A stretch of DNA of 51,284 bases from Aurantibrevibacter sp041749595 (GCA_041749595.1 JBGTBA010000122.1:1-51284), one strand, 5' to 3'; numbered from the stretch's first letter, positions 1 through 9,742 are shown. Numbers and translations: made by a program. Notes: generated by a model from the letters alone, not told the origin.

Positions 1-78
1 GATGAAATGGTACAGGAATATCTGGAACACCACAAGGGGAAACCCAACTCGGAGAAGGGCAACTGGATACTTGAGTAA
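1..78 (+). CDS. C-terminal 25 residues of an unidentified protein
   Basis: The frame is open from the first base of the window and ends at TAA 76-78. The visible tail is polar and charged, containing HHKGKPNSEKGNW. It is too short to assign to a family. Position, immediately before a GH3 relic and a uronate-catabolism operon, suggests a polysaccharide-utilisation gene, but that is inference only. A short hairpin follows 31 bases after the stop. Confidence 0.45.
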   Translation, partial: DEMVQEYLEHHKGKPNSEKGNWILE

Positions 79-108
79 TGTTAATTAAGAATTTCATTCT
101 TTAAGAAA

Positions 109-131
109 ACTATGGATTTCCAATCCATAGT
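109..131 (+). terminator. Perfect 10-bp hairpin after the partial first gene
   Basis: Bases 109-118 (ACTATGGATT) are perfectly complementary to 122-131, with loop TCC. The T-tract after it is poor (GGTTTATTA), so termination is plausible but not certain. The hairpin sits exactly where homology to the GH3 relic begins, so it may instead mark a deletion junction. Confidence 0.35.
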
Positions 132-541
132 GGTTTATTAACAGGTCCTACAAGGGCAAATCTATAACCGCATCGAACATTTCAGATATGAAAATGGTTA
201 CTGAGACGAAATCAAAAATGGGCAATAAACCCGTTATCGTGTTGATACATGTTTCCAAGCCTATGGTTTTTTCTGAAATTGAGGCAAGTGCATCTGGCAT
301 ATTGGTGCACATGGGGGTGCAGGGACAGGCGTTGATGGATATTATTACCGGTACGTCGGAACCTTCGGCTTTACTGCCTTTCCAAATGCCGGCAGACATG
401 TTTACAGTAGAAGCACAATTTGAAGACGTACCAAGGGACATGAAGCCTTATATGGATGCGGAAGGCAATCGGTATGATTTTGCTTTTGGACTTAATTGGG
501 GAGGTGTTATTTCCGATGAGCGGGTACATAAATACAAATAG
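131..541 (+). pseudogene. Decayed GH3 beta-glucosidase, C-terminal fragment only
   Basis: The open frame begins after a stop at 128-130 and ends at the TAG at 539-541. It encodes about 136 residues matching the C-terminal part of exo-acting GH3 beta-glucosidases/exo-1,3/1,4-glucanases. The matching segments are KPVIVLIHVSKPMVFSEIEA, GILVHMGVQGQALMDIITG, EPSALLPFQMPADM, FEDVPRDMKPYMDAEGNRYD and FAFGLNWGGVISD. Intact family members are about 700 to 850 residues, with the catalytic Asp in the N-terminal barrel, which is absent here. Recognisable sequence already starts around 143 (RSYKGKSITASNISD), upstream of the first ATG at 188, so the ATG is not a genuine start. I read this as a 5'-truncated remnant left by a deletion, with no enzyme activity expected. 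Confidence 0.8.
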
Positions 542-732
542 GATACGACCTACTTATGTAATTGATATTCCTGAACCAATCAAATAAAGCACGGTATTTT
601 CTTTCCAGAAAAATCCATCGCTCTTTATTTTTTAAAAAGTATCGGATGACGGTTTAAAAAACCCTGATCCCATTTCTGTATTATTGCTTACCTTTCGTAC
701 TTCATTTAAGCAAATTGCATAGGAACGGAAGA

Positions 733-1545
733 ATGGATTTATTTAATATCAAAAACAAAGTTGCGGTCATTACAGGTGCCGGGGGAGTACTGGGCAGCAC
801 CATAGCAAAAAGCCTATCCCTATCTGGAGTTAAGATTGCATTACTTACAAGGGAAGAATCCAATGTAAGGGAGTTGGTAGATGAAATCGTTTCTGGTGGC
901 GGAACGGCTTCAGCTTTTAAAGCCGATATTTTGTCACGGGAATCATTGACCGAAGTCAAGGATAGGATTATGGACCGTTTTCAAAGGGTGGATATTCTCC
1001 TTAATATTGCGGGAGGTAATATGCCTGGCGCCACCATAGCCGACGACAAATCTATTTTCGATCTTTCCCTAAAGGACTTTGACACCGTTGTGGATATAAA
1101 CCTAAACGGAACCGTTGTTCCTTCACTGGTCTTTGGCCAAGTAATGGCAGCACAAAAAGAAGGGATTATTATCAATTATTCCTCTATGGCCGTACAAAGG
1201 GCTATTACCAGAGTGGCAGGTTATTCCGCCTCCAAAGCGGCCATGGAGAATTTTACCCGTTGGCTCGCCGTGGAAATGGCCACTAAATTTGGAGACAAGA
1301 TCAGGGTAAATGCCATTGCACCTGGGTTTTTCGTAGGAAAGCAAAACAGGGATTTATTATTGAATGCGGACGGTTCTTATACCAAGCGAGGACAAAAGAT
1401 TATTGAAAAAACCCCAATGGGCAGATTTGGAGAAGCAGAAGAATTAAATGGTGTCATTCATTTTTTATGTAGCGGAGCCTCCAAATTCATTACGGGAACA
1501 GTGATTCCCGTGGACGGTGGTTTTAGCGCATTCAGTGGTGTCTAG
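733..1545 (+). CDS. SDR-family oxidoreductase, probable D-fructuronate reductase (D-mannonate oxidoreductase)
   Basis: Classical short-chain dehydrogenase/reductase of 270 residues. The N-terminal NAD(P) motif is TGAGGVLGS, the NAG-type motif is NIAGG, the catalytic Ser lies in INYSSM, and the YxxxK motif is YSASK. The start at ATG 733 (MDLFNIKNKVAVITGAGG) is preferred over a TTG at 715 because it places the Rossmann strand where the family has it. It is followed 25 bases later by mannonate dehydratase, so the likely step is NAD(P)H-dependent interconversion of D-fructuronate and D-mannonate in glucuronate catabolism. This SDR type replaces the unrelated UxuB in many Bacteroidota. The substrate is inferred from context; 2-keto-3-deoxygluconate reductase (KduD-like) is the main alternative. 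Confidence 0.8.
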   Translation: MDLFNIKNKVAVITGAGGVLGSTIAKSLSLSGVKIALLTREESNVRELVDEIVSGGGTASAFKADILSRESLTEVKDRIMDRFQRVDILLNIAGGNMPGATIADDKSIFDLSLKDFDTVVDINLNGTVVPSLVFGQVMAAQKEGIIINYSSMAVQRAITRVAGYSASKAAMENFTRWLAVEMATKFGDKIRVNAIAPGFFVGKQNRDLLLNADGSYTKRGQKIIEKTPMGRFGEAEELNGVIHFLCSGASKFITGTVIPVDGGFSAFSGV

Positions 1546-1570
1546 ATTAAAAATTATACATAATGATAAG

Positions 1571-2776
1571 ATGAAAATGTTGCAAACATGGCGATGGTAT
1601 GGTCCTTCAGATCCTGTTTCCTTAAGAGACATTAAACAAACCGGGGCAGAAGGAATTGTAACAGCCTTGCACCATATACCCGTTGGAGAAGTGTGGGCGA
1701 TTTCAGAAATTCAAAAAAGGAAACAGGAAATCATGGATAGTGGTTTGGTATGGTCCGTGGTGGAATCCTTGCCCATACATGAAAGTATTAAAACCCATAA
1801 AGGAGATTATAAACGATATATAGACAACTATAAGCAAAGCATGGTCCACTTGGCGGAATGTGGAATTTATAGGATCTGCTATAATTTTATGCCTGTTTTG
1901 GATTGGACCAGAACTGCGTTAAACTATATAGTCGAGGATGGTTCCAAAGCATTGGCCTTTAATTTCAGTGCGCTCATTGCTTTTGATCTATTTCTTCTTA
2001 AACGGCATAATGCGGATAAAAGCTACACTCTTGAACAAATAAAAAGGGCAACGGAATACTTTCATGGTCTTTCCGAAACAGGTATATGGGAACTGGTAAA
2101 AACCATAATTGCAGGCCTACCGGGTTCATCAGAAGGTTATCCAGTCCCAGAAAAGGGATATGATCTCAAAAAATTTCAGGCCGTTTTGGATACTTATGTG
2201 GGAATAGGTAAAACGGAAATGCGGAATCATTTGGTTTATTTTTTGGAAGAAATCATTTCCGTTGCCAAAAAACATGGGCTTTTAATGTGCATCCATCCGG
2301 ACGATCCTCCATTTTCGATTTTAGGGTTACCCAGAATTGTGGGCAAGGAGGGCGACTACGATTATATCTTTTCCAAGGTTCCCTCAGTACATAATGGGAT
2401 TACGTTTTGCACAGGTTCATTGGTGGTAAATCCGGAGAATGATCTGGTGCATCTTTTCGAGAAGTTCGCAGAGCGCGTACATTTTTTGCATTTGAGAAGT
2501 ATAAAAAAAGATGGTAAGGGAAATTTTTATGAGGCCAATCATTTAGAGGGAGATGTGGACATGTACGGTATGGTGCGTAGTGTACTTTTGGAACAAAAAA
2601 GGAGGTTTGAAGCGGGTAGTAAGGATTTTACCATCCCCATGCGCCCGGATCATGGGCATCTTATGTTGGACGATATGGATAAAAAGACAAACCCGGGGTA
2701 TTCTGCTATTGGCAGGCTACGTGGTTTGGCAGAACTGAGGGGGCTGGAGATGGGGATATTAAAAGGAATGTCATAA
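1571..2776 (+). CDS. uxuA: Mannonate dehydratase
   Basis: Protein of 401 residues of the UxuA family, which converts D-mannonate to 2-keto-3-deoxy-D-gluconate using a divalent metal. Recognisable segments are the N-terminal QTWRWYGPSDPVSL and GIVTALHHIPVGEVW, and the metal/substrate region CIHPDDPPFSILGLPRIV. FCTGSLVVNPENDL, FLHLRSIKKDGKGNFYEANH and the C-terminal RPDHGHLMLDD also match. ATG 1571 was chosen because the family begins with QTWRWYGP about five residues in. A longer frame from GTG 1517 would overlap the upstream gene and adds unrelated residues. Together with the upstream SDR it forms the two central steps of glucuronate degradation in the cytoplasm. Confidence 0.93.
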   Translation: MKMLQTWRWYGPSDPVSLRDIKQTGAEGIVTALHHIPVGEVWAISEIQKRKQEIMDSGLVWSVVESLPIHESIKTHKGDYKRYIDNYKQSMVHLAECGIYRICYNFMPVLDWTRTALNYIVEDGSKALAFNFSALIAFDLFLLKRHNADKSYTLEQIKRATEYFHGLSETGIWELVKTIIAGLPGSSEGYPVPEKGYDLKKFQAVLDTYVGIGKTEMRNHLVYFLEEIISVAKKHGLLMCIHPDDPPFSILGLPRIVGKEGDYDYIFSKVPSVHNGITFCTGSLVVNPENDLVHLFEKFAERVHFLHLRSIKKDGKGNFYEANHLEGDVDMYGMVRSVLLEQKRRFEAGSKDFTIPMRPDHGHLMLDDMDKKTNPGYSAIGRLRGLAELRGLEMGILKGMS

Positions 2777-2812
2777 TAAGGGTAGTTAATGATACCATTT
2801 TAAAAAATTTTA

Positions 2813-3958
<1,146 letters not shown>

Positions 3959-3972
3959 TATTTCATACATAC

Positions 3973-5109
3973 ATGAATTTTATTGAGCACTTTGTTCCCG
4001 AACTGGTTATAGACTCCCCGGGAAGGATAAATCTTATAGGTGAACATACCGACTATAGTTTGGGATATGTAATGCCAACGGCTATTGAAAAGAGCATCAC
4101 CTTTAAATTCCAAAAAAATGGTTCAAAAAATGTATGCAACATCTTTAGTAAGGGATTTGATGTCGGGTTTTCGGTAGATTTAGATATCATAGTCAAGAGT
4201 ACCGTGGAATGGGAAAATTACATTTTAGGGGTTTTGAATGAGATTTCAAAAAGGACGGATGGTTTGGCTGGGTTTGATTGTATCATAGAGAGTCGTCTGC
4301 CCACGGGGTCGGGCATAAGTTCGTCGGCTGCGTTGGAGTGTGGATTTGCTTTTGGACTTAATGAACTTTTTCAGTTGGGATTAACAAAAATGCACATTGT
4401 GGAGCTTTCAAGGGATGCGGAGCACAATTATGTAGGCACCAAATGTGGGATCATGGACCAATTTGCTTCCGTAATGAGCAGGGAAGGGCACATTATTTTG
4501 CTGGACTGCAAGACGGTGGAACCAACGTTTATCCCCTTTGACACTTCACCCTACAAACTTTTACTGCTGAACACTAATGTTTCCCACAACTTGGCGTCCA
4601 GTGAGTACAATACCCGAAGGATGGAATGCGAAAAAGGGATAAGCATTCTTAAACAGCACTTTCCGGATATTAATTCCCTTAGGGATGTCTCAAAAATGAT
4701 GTTGGATGGTGGTAAAAGCGGCATGGATCAAAAGGTGTATAACCGGTGTTTGTATATTGTTGAGGAAAATAATCGTGTTTTGGCCGCCGCCGCCGCCCTA
4801 AGGGAAAACAACGTTCAACAATTGGGCGCACTTTTATACGAGGCCCATGAAGGCATGAGGCATCTGTATGAAATTAGTTGTCCTGAGTTGGATTTTCTGG
4901 TCGATTTTTCCAAACCCAATGGAGCAGTCCTAGGAGCCAGAATGATGGGTGGGGGATTTGGTGGATGTACTATCAATATTGTTCATGAAGATGCCATGGA
5001 TAATTATATGCAGGGGGCCTCGGAAGACTATGAAAAGGAATTCCAAAGAAAACTAACGGCTTTTGAAGTTAAGCCTAGTAAAGGGACAACCGTAAAAGCT
5101 AGATATTGA
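3973..5109 (+). CDS. galK: Galactokinase
   Basis: GHMP-family kinase, 378 residues, phosphorylating galactose at C1 with ATP. All three family motifs are visible. The galactokinase signature GRINLIGEHTDY is at residues 17-28, the ATP-binding LPTGSGISSSAAL is near residues 109-121, and the C-terminal MMGGGFGGCT starts at residue 324. GTKCGIMDQFASV carries the catalytic Asp. It starts 15 bases after the FGE stop, so it is probably the last gene of the SDR-uxuA-FGE-galK operon. No galactose mutarotase or uridylyltransferase is next to it. The context suggests galactose released from algal galactans. Confidence 0.95.
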   Translation: MNFIEHFVPELVIDSPGRINLIGEHTDYSLGYVMPTAIEKSITFKFQKNGSKNVCNIFSKGFDVGFSVDLDIIVKSTVEWENYILGVLNEISKRTDGLAGFDCIIESRLPTGSGISSSAALECGFAFGLNELFQLGLTKMHIVELSRDAEHNYVGTKCGIMDQFASVMSREGHIILLDCKTVEPTFIPFDTSPYKLLLLNTNVSHNLASSEYNTRRMECEKGISILKQHFPDINSLRDVSKMMLDGGKSGMDQKVYNRCLYIVEENNRVLAAAAALRENNVQQLGALLYEAHEGMRHLYEISCPELDFLVDFSKPNGAVLGARMMGGGFGGCTINIVHEDAMDNYMQGASEDYEKEFQRKLTAFEVKPSKGTTVKARY

Positions 5110-5200
5110 GTTGGATTTTTTTTTCGGGGTACATAGGGCAATACAACTTAGCAATAATAACTTTTTATAACTTTAGCCGTAAGGTTTTTTCCTAATGCGC

Positions 5201-5208
5201 TACTTTTG
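5201..5208 (+). promoter_or_regulatory. Putative -7 box (TACTTTTG) for thioredoxin reductase
   Basis: TACTTTTG matches the Bacteroidota -7 consensus TAnnTTTG exactly and ends 29 bases before the trxB ATG. A convincing TTTG at -33 is not present; the upstream sequence is only T-rich. It implies trxB is transcribed separately from galK. Confidence 0.4.
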
Positions 5209-5237
5209 TAGTTGATACTTTTTAGATTAGATATATC

Positions 5238-6209
5238 ATGTCAGAAAAAATAGAAAGAGTTAGAACATTGATAATTGGTTCTGGTCCGGCGGGTTATACC
5301 GCAGCAATTTATGCCGCCAGAGCCGATCTGAAACCACTGCTTTATACAGGTATGGAGCCCGGTGGTCAACTAACCACCACGACAGAAGTGGATAATTTTC
5401 CGGGGTATCCGGAGGGTGTTGATGGCCCCACAATGATGGTGCAGCTTCAACAACAGGCAGAAAGGTTCGGAACCGAGGTGCGTATTGGTATGGTCACTGC
5501 CGTAGACCTTAGTGATGAGGTGGGCGGCATACACAAAGCAATCATCGATGACAATAAAACCATAGAGGCGGAAACGATCATCATTTCAACAGGAGCCACG
5601 GCAAAATACTTGGGCATTCCCAGTGAGCAACGTTTACGTGGGGGCGGAGTATCTGCATGCGCCGTATGCGACGGATTTTTTTATAAAGGTCAGGATGTGG
5701 CCATTGTAGGGGCGGGAGACACTGCTGCCGAAGAAGCTTCTTATTTGGCCAATATCTGTAGAAAAGTAACCATGTTGGTACGTAAGGATCAAATGCGGGC
5801 CTCCAAGGCCATGCAACATAGGGTAAATAGCTTAAAGAATATTGATGTCCGGTACAATACCGAAATCGATGAAGTTTTGGGGGATCAAGTGGTGGAGGGT
5901 CTTCGAATGGTAAATAACCAAACAGGGAAAAAAGAGGAAATCGCCATAACAGGACTTTTTATTGCCATAGGCCACAAACCCAATACGGATATTTTTAAAG
6001 GCCAGTTGGATATGGATGAGACCGGTTATTTGATTACCAAGGGAAAATCGACCAAAACCAATAAGCCGGGCGTATTTGCCAGTGGCGATGCGCAGGATAA
6101 GGAATACCGTCAGGCCGTTACTGCTGCCGGAACAGGTTGTATGGCCGCCCTGGATGCAGAACGTTATCTGGCAACCGTAGAATCGCCAGAGGAGGTCGCC
6201 AAAATGTAA
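5238..6209 (+). CDS. trxB: Thioredoxin-disulfide reductase
   Basis: FAD/NADPH-dependent flavoprotein of 323 residues that reduces thioredoxin in the cytoplasm. The FAD-binding motif GSGPAGYTAAIYAARA is at the N-terminus. The redox-active CAVC pair is Cys141 and Cys144, followed by DGFF. The NADPH-binding GAGDTAAEEA follows, and the C-terminal FAD motif is PGVFASGDAQD. Length and motif order are standard. It has its own -7 box upstream and a strong bidirectional hairpin downstream, so it is most likely monocistronic. Confidence 0.96.
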   Translation: MSEKIERVRTLIIGSGPAGYTAAIYAARADLKPLLYTGMEPGGQLTTTTEVDNFPGYPEGVDGPTMMVQLQQQAERFGTEVRIGMVTAVDLSDEVGGIHKAIIDDNKTIEAETIIISTGATAKYLGIPSEQRLRGGGVSACAVCDGFFYKGQDVAIVGAGDTAAEEASYLANICRKVTMLVRKDQMRASKAMQHRVNSLKNIDVRYNTEIDEVLGDQVVEGLRMVNNQTGKKEEIAITGLFIAIGHKPNTDIFKGQLDMDETGYLITKGKSTKTNKPGVFASGDAQDKEYRQAVTAAGTGCMAALDAERYLATVESPEEVAKM

Positions 6210-6229
6210 GTTGGAACACTTTAAAAACC

Positions 6230-6279
6230 AACCGCTAGATGCTCGTTTGAAACGTTGGCCATGAATCTGGCGGTTTTTT
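6230..6279 (+). terminator. Rho-independent terminator between convergent genes
   Basis: Bases 6230-6240 (AACCGCTAGAT) pair with 6265-6275 (one G-T pair), followed by a T run at 6274-6279. The opposite strand also ends in a T-rich stretch, so it can serve trxB on plus and the convergent gene ending at 6282 on minus. Confidence 0.8.
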
Positions 6280-6281
6280 CC

Positions 6282-6728
6282 TTATTTCAAACGTCTATAG
6301 TTTTCCGAAAACGTCCTGTTGCCGTCGGCATCCAATGAGATTTGACGGTAATTTTCTCCATCAATCTGAAGTTCAAAGGAAAAGACACTTAGGGTATCCG
6401 CTATTTTCCGCATGGAAGCGGACATGTATTCCAAAGATTCCGTTAATGAGCTATCCGTTGTTTTGTAAGAACCATAACCAAACCATTCCACAGAATCTGT
6501 TGGTACGTATCTCGTCCACATAACCTTACCATTATAGTACATTTTAATTTGTCGGTATCCATCCGCTGTTGGTAATGTATCTATAATTTCATTGTTGTCG
6601 TAGTTGCAGTGACTTGCCAATTCCCACGTACCCTCAATAGAAGGTTTTATAAGAGGCTCCGGAGATGCAAGTTTTGTGGCAGAAACCAGTAACAGCATCA
6701 AAAATAGTAATGAAAGTAATTTTTTCAT
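6282..6728 (-). CDS. Small secreted lipocalin-like hypothetical protein
   Basis: 148 residues with an N-terminal Sec signal (MKKLLSLLFLMLLLVSA). The mature part starts with the phrase IEGTWELASHCNYD and is rich in beta-prone residues, with G-W and Y/F patterns as in small lipocalin-like or DUF4488-type proteins of Bacteroidota. I cannot name a specific family with certainty. It is convergent with trxB and shares its terminator. A 17-bp perfect inverted repeat lies 59 bases upstream of its start. Probable location is periplasm or outer surface; function unknown. Confidence 0.7.
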   Translation of the reverse strand: MKKLLSLLFLMLLLVSATKLASPEPLIKPSIEGTWELASHCNYDNNEIIDTLPTADGYRQIKMYYNGKVMWTRYVPTDSVEWFGYGSYKTTDSSLTESLEYMSASMRKIADTLSVFSFELQIDGENYRQISLDADGNRTFSENYRRLK

Positions 6729-6786
6729 GGCAGTGTTATTTTATAACGTTAAAATTTTGAATAGTAAAAAGTTACGAATATTTTTA

Positions 6787-6826
6787 CAATATCCATAATT
6801 ATTTGGTCTAATAATTATGGATATTG
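6787..6826. repeat. 17-bp perfect inverted repeat with 6-base loop
   Basis: Bases 6787-6803 are exactly complementary to 6810-6826, separated by TGGTCT. The arms read CAATATCCATAATTATT and its complement. Neither side has a T run, so it is not a standard intrinsic terminator. It lies between the 3' end of the AONS-like gene and the start region of the small secreted protein, both on minus. Confidence 0.75.
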
Positions 6827-6861
6827 AAAACCTATTGTTTTTGACTGGTTTTTTGATGAAA

Positions 6862-7905
6862 TCAGTATGAATTTAGAATTCGGGTCAAGTAGGTTATATC
6901 TTCTTTGGTATGTGCCGCACTCAATACTATTCTGCTCATGACGGCAGCGGTTTCATTGGGATAACTATAACTGGTTACGAGTACATTATTTTCTTTTAAA
7001 TAGGAGGTTGTTTTTTCATCTGAAAAGCTAAATGCTGGGTGTTTGTCCATAAAGCTGAATGGAGCCACATCTTTTACTTCTTTTAGGAACAATTCAAGAT
7101 TTTGTTGCAGTAATTTCCTCTTTTCCCCATAAATGCTTTCCGCTTCCAATAGTGTGGACATATATGCAGGGGCGGCTGGACTGGCACCGCCAAAAAAAGA
7201 GGTAGCCATGATCTCCTTTATCCGCTCGGTGGTTCCAAAGACGGCTCCGGCCTGTACCCCTAAACTTTTGCTTAGTGAAGCACATACGATAAGTTCTTTG
7301 GGTTGCAATTGAGACAACATCCGATAAACTCCACCTCCTTGGGCTCCCACTACTCCAAAACCATGAGAATCATCTACCACCAAAATCACTTTATCTAGGG
7401 GAAGCGATTTCAATCCTTCAAAATGCGGATAATTATTTCCCGAAAAATCAATGGCATCCAAAAAAAGGACAGGCGTATTTTTTTTGCTGGAAGCCACATG
7501 TGTTCGTAACGCAATATCCAAAGCCGCAAAAGTGGTATAGGGCTTTATGTTTATTTGATAAAGAGCCGAATGTGTATTGGGGGCATAAAATAGCTTTCCT
7601 TGCGACTTGCCAAAATAGGAACAGGCCAACTGCCCGGCCAAATAACCTGAGGAAAGGGTAACGCAGGATTCGCTTCCTACCATGTTGGCCAAATAGGCCT
7701 CTGCAATTTCAAATACCGAAAACCGAATGTTCGACTTTCGGGAGGCACCATAATTGGTACCGTATTTGCGTATGTTTCCTATCAATATTTCTTGGAACGC
7801 GGCATCGGTTTGTATGCCTAAATAGGAGGTACCTCCAAAATAGCGATAATTGATACCATCAATTGTCATCTCTCGTCCGGGAAAGCTGTCGACGTAATGT
7901 ACCAT
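6862..7905 (-). CDS. PLP-dependent acyltransferase/aminotransferase, AONS-like (alpha-oxoamine synthase fold)
   Basis: 347 residues of the fold-type I PLP family resembling 8-amino-7-oxononanoate synthase and 2-amino-3-ketobutyrate CoA ligase. The cofactor Asp/His region is VVDDSHGFGVVG (residues 177-188), and the Schiff-base lysine is Lys213 in CASLSKSLG. The N-terminus FGGTSYLGIQ fits the usual F-x-x-N-x-YLGL phrase, though with T in place of N. It is shorter than biotin-pathway AONS (about 385). Its ATG overlaps the stop of the upstream dipeptide epimerase by one base (TAATG), so the pair is translationally coupled. That makes a role in biotin synthesis doubtful; substrate unknown. Confidence 0.75.
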   Translation of the reverse strand: MVHYVDSFPGREMTIDGINYRYFGGTSYLGIQTDAAFQEILIGNIRKYGTNYGASRKSNIRFSVFEIAEAYLANMVGSESCVTLSSGYLAGQLACSYFGKSQGKLFYAPNTHSALYQINIKPYTTFAALDIALRTHVASSKKNTPVLFLDAIDFSGNNYPHFEGLKSLPLDKVILVVDDSHGFGVVGAQGGGVYRMLSQLQPKELIVCASLSKSLGVQAGAVFGTTERIKEIMATSFFGGASPAAPAYMSTLLEAESIYGEKRKLLQQNLELFLKEVKDVAPFSFMDKHPAFSFSDEKTTSYLKENNVLVTSYSYPNETAAVMSRIVLSAAHTKEDITYLTRILNSY

Positions 7906-8915
7906 TATCGCAACGTTATCCCGCTTCCGCCGATTTTAGGAAAAACAACTTTCCCATACTCCAGCAGTTGTACGCCATCTGCAATATCCAACTTTAAAAG
8001 AAGGGCTCCATCCATATCCACATAGTCCAATTGGGGCAATAATTGTGCTATGGCTGATATGCCCACGGTAGATTCGGTCATGCAGCCGACCATGACCTTC
8101 AACCCTAATTCCCTTCCTTTTTTTATCATCCGTAATGCCGGGGTCAAACCGCCGCATTTGGTCAATTTTATGTTGATACCGCTAAAATGCAACCCACATT
8201 TTTCCACATCGCCCTCCACAATACAGCTTTCGTCGGCCATGATGGGCAAAACACTGTGGTGTATTGCCTGCTCCATGCCTTTCCAATCATCTGCTTTTAG
8301 GGGTTGCTCAATAAATTCTACACCCAAGGCCTTCAATATAGGGGCGTTTAAAATGGTTTCCTTGGCCGTCCATGCACAATTGGCATCTACTCTAAAAACA
8401 GCATTGGTATGCGCACGCAGTTCCCGAATAATGGCCACATCATCTTTCGTTCCCAGTTTTATTTTGTAAATGGGCCATGGCATTTCCTGCATTTTGGAAA
8501 CCATCTTTTCTATGCTATCCATGCCAATGGTGTAATTGGTTATGGGATAGTTGGTCATTGTGGTGCCCCAAATTTCGTACAATGGTTTTCCCATTAATTT
8601 ACCGTACAAATCATGGGCGGCCAAATCCAAGGCGCAAACCGCAAAATTACTTAGTCCTTTTGCTCCTAAAAAGGCATGGAATTTTTCGGGTGTTGTAAAA
8701 TTATAAGATTCAATCTCCGCTTGGATTGCTTCTATTTCCCTTTCCATACTTTCATAAGTAATCCCGTAGTAAGGATTTGCAGTGGCCTCACCATAGCCGG
8801 TGGCCCAATTTAAATCTAGGCTAACGATCAAAGAATCCTGAAAATCGTGCGATTCTCTGGAAATGCTAAAGGTGTGTTTTAAGGGAAGGATGTATTTTTT
8901 TAAGCGGATTTCCAT
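7905..8915 (-). CDS. Dipeptide epimerase (enolase superfamily, L-Ala-D/L-Glu epimerase type)
   Basis: 336 residues of the muconate-lactonising/enolase superfamily. Catalytic KxK is YKIKLG (Lys151, Lys153). The metal ligands are Asp177 (VDAN), Glu203 (FIEQP) and Asp228 (ADES), and the second-side lysines are in INIKLTKCGG (Lys250, Lys253). The C-terminal DMDGALLL fits the dipeptide epimerase subgroup. In that subgroup the enzyme racemises the second residue of L-Ala-D-Glu during peptidoglycan recycling. It is translationally coupled to the downstream PLP enzyme, an arrangement I have only seen in this phylum. Dipeptide specificity is inferred. Confidence 0.85.
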   Translation of the reverse strand: MEIRLKKYILPLKHTFSISRESHDFQDSLIVSLDLNWATGYGEATANPYYGITYESMEREIEAIQAEIESYNFTTPEKFHAFLGAKGLSNFAVCALDLAAHDLYGKLMGKPLYEIWGTTMTNYPITNYTIGMDSIEKMVSKMQEMPWPIYKIKLGTKDDVAIIRELRAHTNAVFRVDANCAWTAKETILNAPILKALGVEFIEQPLKADDWKGMEQAIHHSVLPIMADESCIVEGDVEKCGLHFSGINIKLTKCGGLTPALRMIKKGRELGLKVMVGCMTESTVGISAIAQLLPQLDYVDMDGALLLKLDIADGVQLLEYGKVVFPKIGGSGITLR

Positions 8916-8964
8916 GCCTCGTTTTTTGTACTAATATAGCTAAACCATACCTTCTGAAAAAATG

Positions 8965-8990
8965 AAAACCTGCCAAATGTGACAGGTTTT
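8965..8990 (-). terminator. Terminator of the GIN-domain lipoprotein operon
   Basis: AAAACCTG at 8965-8972 pairs with CAGGTTTT at 8983-8990, with one more G-C pair (8974/8981). Read on minus the stem is followed by TTTTCATTTTTT. It lies 30 bases beyond the stop at 9020. Confidence 0.6.
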
Positions 8991-9019
8991 TTAAACTTTT
9001 GTTTTCTATGTAAAAGGTT

Positions 9020-9742
9020 CTAATATTTCGAAACAGTTCCCGATACCGAATTCTTTTTTTGAACGTTGGCATCTCCGGCATAGGATATATTACCACCACT
9101 ACTGGCATCGGCAATAAGGGATTCTGAAACATTCACCGTGATATCTGCCCCACTGCTGGCATCTGCATTACAGATTTTAGTTAAGAGTTCACGTGCTTCA
9201 ATAGCTGCTCCGCTGCTTGAACTGGCAAAAAGGCCGTTAGCCTCCCCGGACAATCGTATATCAGCTCCGCTACTGGCATCTGCCTTTACTTCGTCTGCAA
9301 GCAATTCAATTTTAATATCCGCCCCACTGCTTGCGCTTAGTTTTATCAGTGCTGTTTCAATGGTATTCTGCCCGATTATATCGGCTCCGCTTGAACTTTC
9401 CAAAGCCGTAATTTCCGGTAGGGAAACATAAACCTTTTTTGTAGCCCTGCCAATGTTCTGAATGGCATGTATGCGTAATTCCCCATCTTTGATATCAGTT
9501 CCGATAAGGTCAATGATATTTTCATCGGCTTCGACAGTGATCCCAAATTCCGCTGCCGGAGTCACATAAACATCCAGACCTTCGGATGCCGAGATGACGG
9601 TAAAATCTTCTGTAATTTCTCTGCTTTCTTCTACTACGTTTCCGTTGCCTTTTTGGCCTTCGCCAATATTGATGTCGAATCCGCATGAGGATAAGAATAG
9701 TGCTAATAAAAAGGCCAGGGTAATTTTTACTAATGTTGTCAT
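9020..9742 (-). CDS. GIN-domain (DUF2807) putative auto-transporter adhesin head lipoprotein
   Basis: 240 residues with a lipoprotein signal (LALFLSSCGFD, Cys20). The body is a beta-helix-like repeat of the GIN/DUF2807 domain. The phrase ASSGAD or SSSGAD recurs at roughly 20-residue spacing, at least five times, as expected for solenoid turns. It probably sits in the outer membrane or periplasm. It is the last gene of the DUF4870-PadR-PspC cluster, 102 bases after the PspC gene, so it is likely part of a surface or envelope-stress regulon. Biochemical function is not known for the family. Confidence 0.85.
   Translation of the reverse strand: MTTLVKITLAFLLALFLSSCGFDINIGEGQKGNGNVVEESREITEDFTVISASEGLDVYVTPAAEFGITVEADENIIDLIGTDIKDGELRIHAIQNIGRATKKVYVSLPEITALESSSGADIIGQNTIETALIKLSASSGADIKIELLADEVKADASSGADIRLSGEANGLFASSSSGAAIEARELLTKICNADASSGADITVNVSESLIADASSGGNISYAGDANVQKKNSVSGTVSKY

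Noticed and set aside
1517..1570. Longer start for mannonate dehydratase at GTG 1517
   Set aside because: It would overlap the upstream gene by 29 bases and adds residues not seen in the family.
6787..6826. dif-type recombination site
   Set aside because: The repeat is a long uninterrupted palindrome and does not resemble two XerC/XerD half-sites with a 6-base central region.
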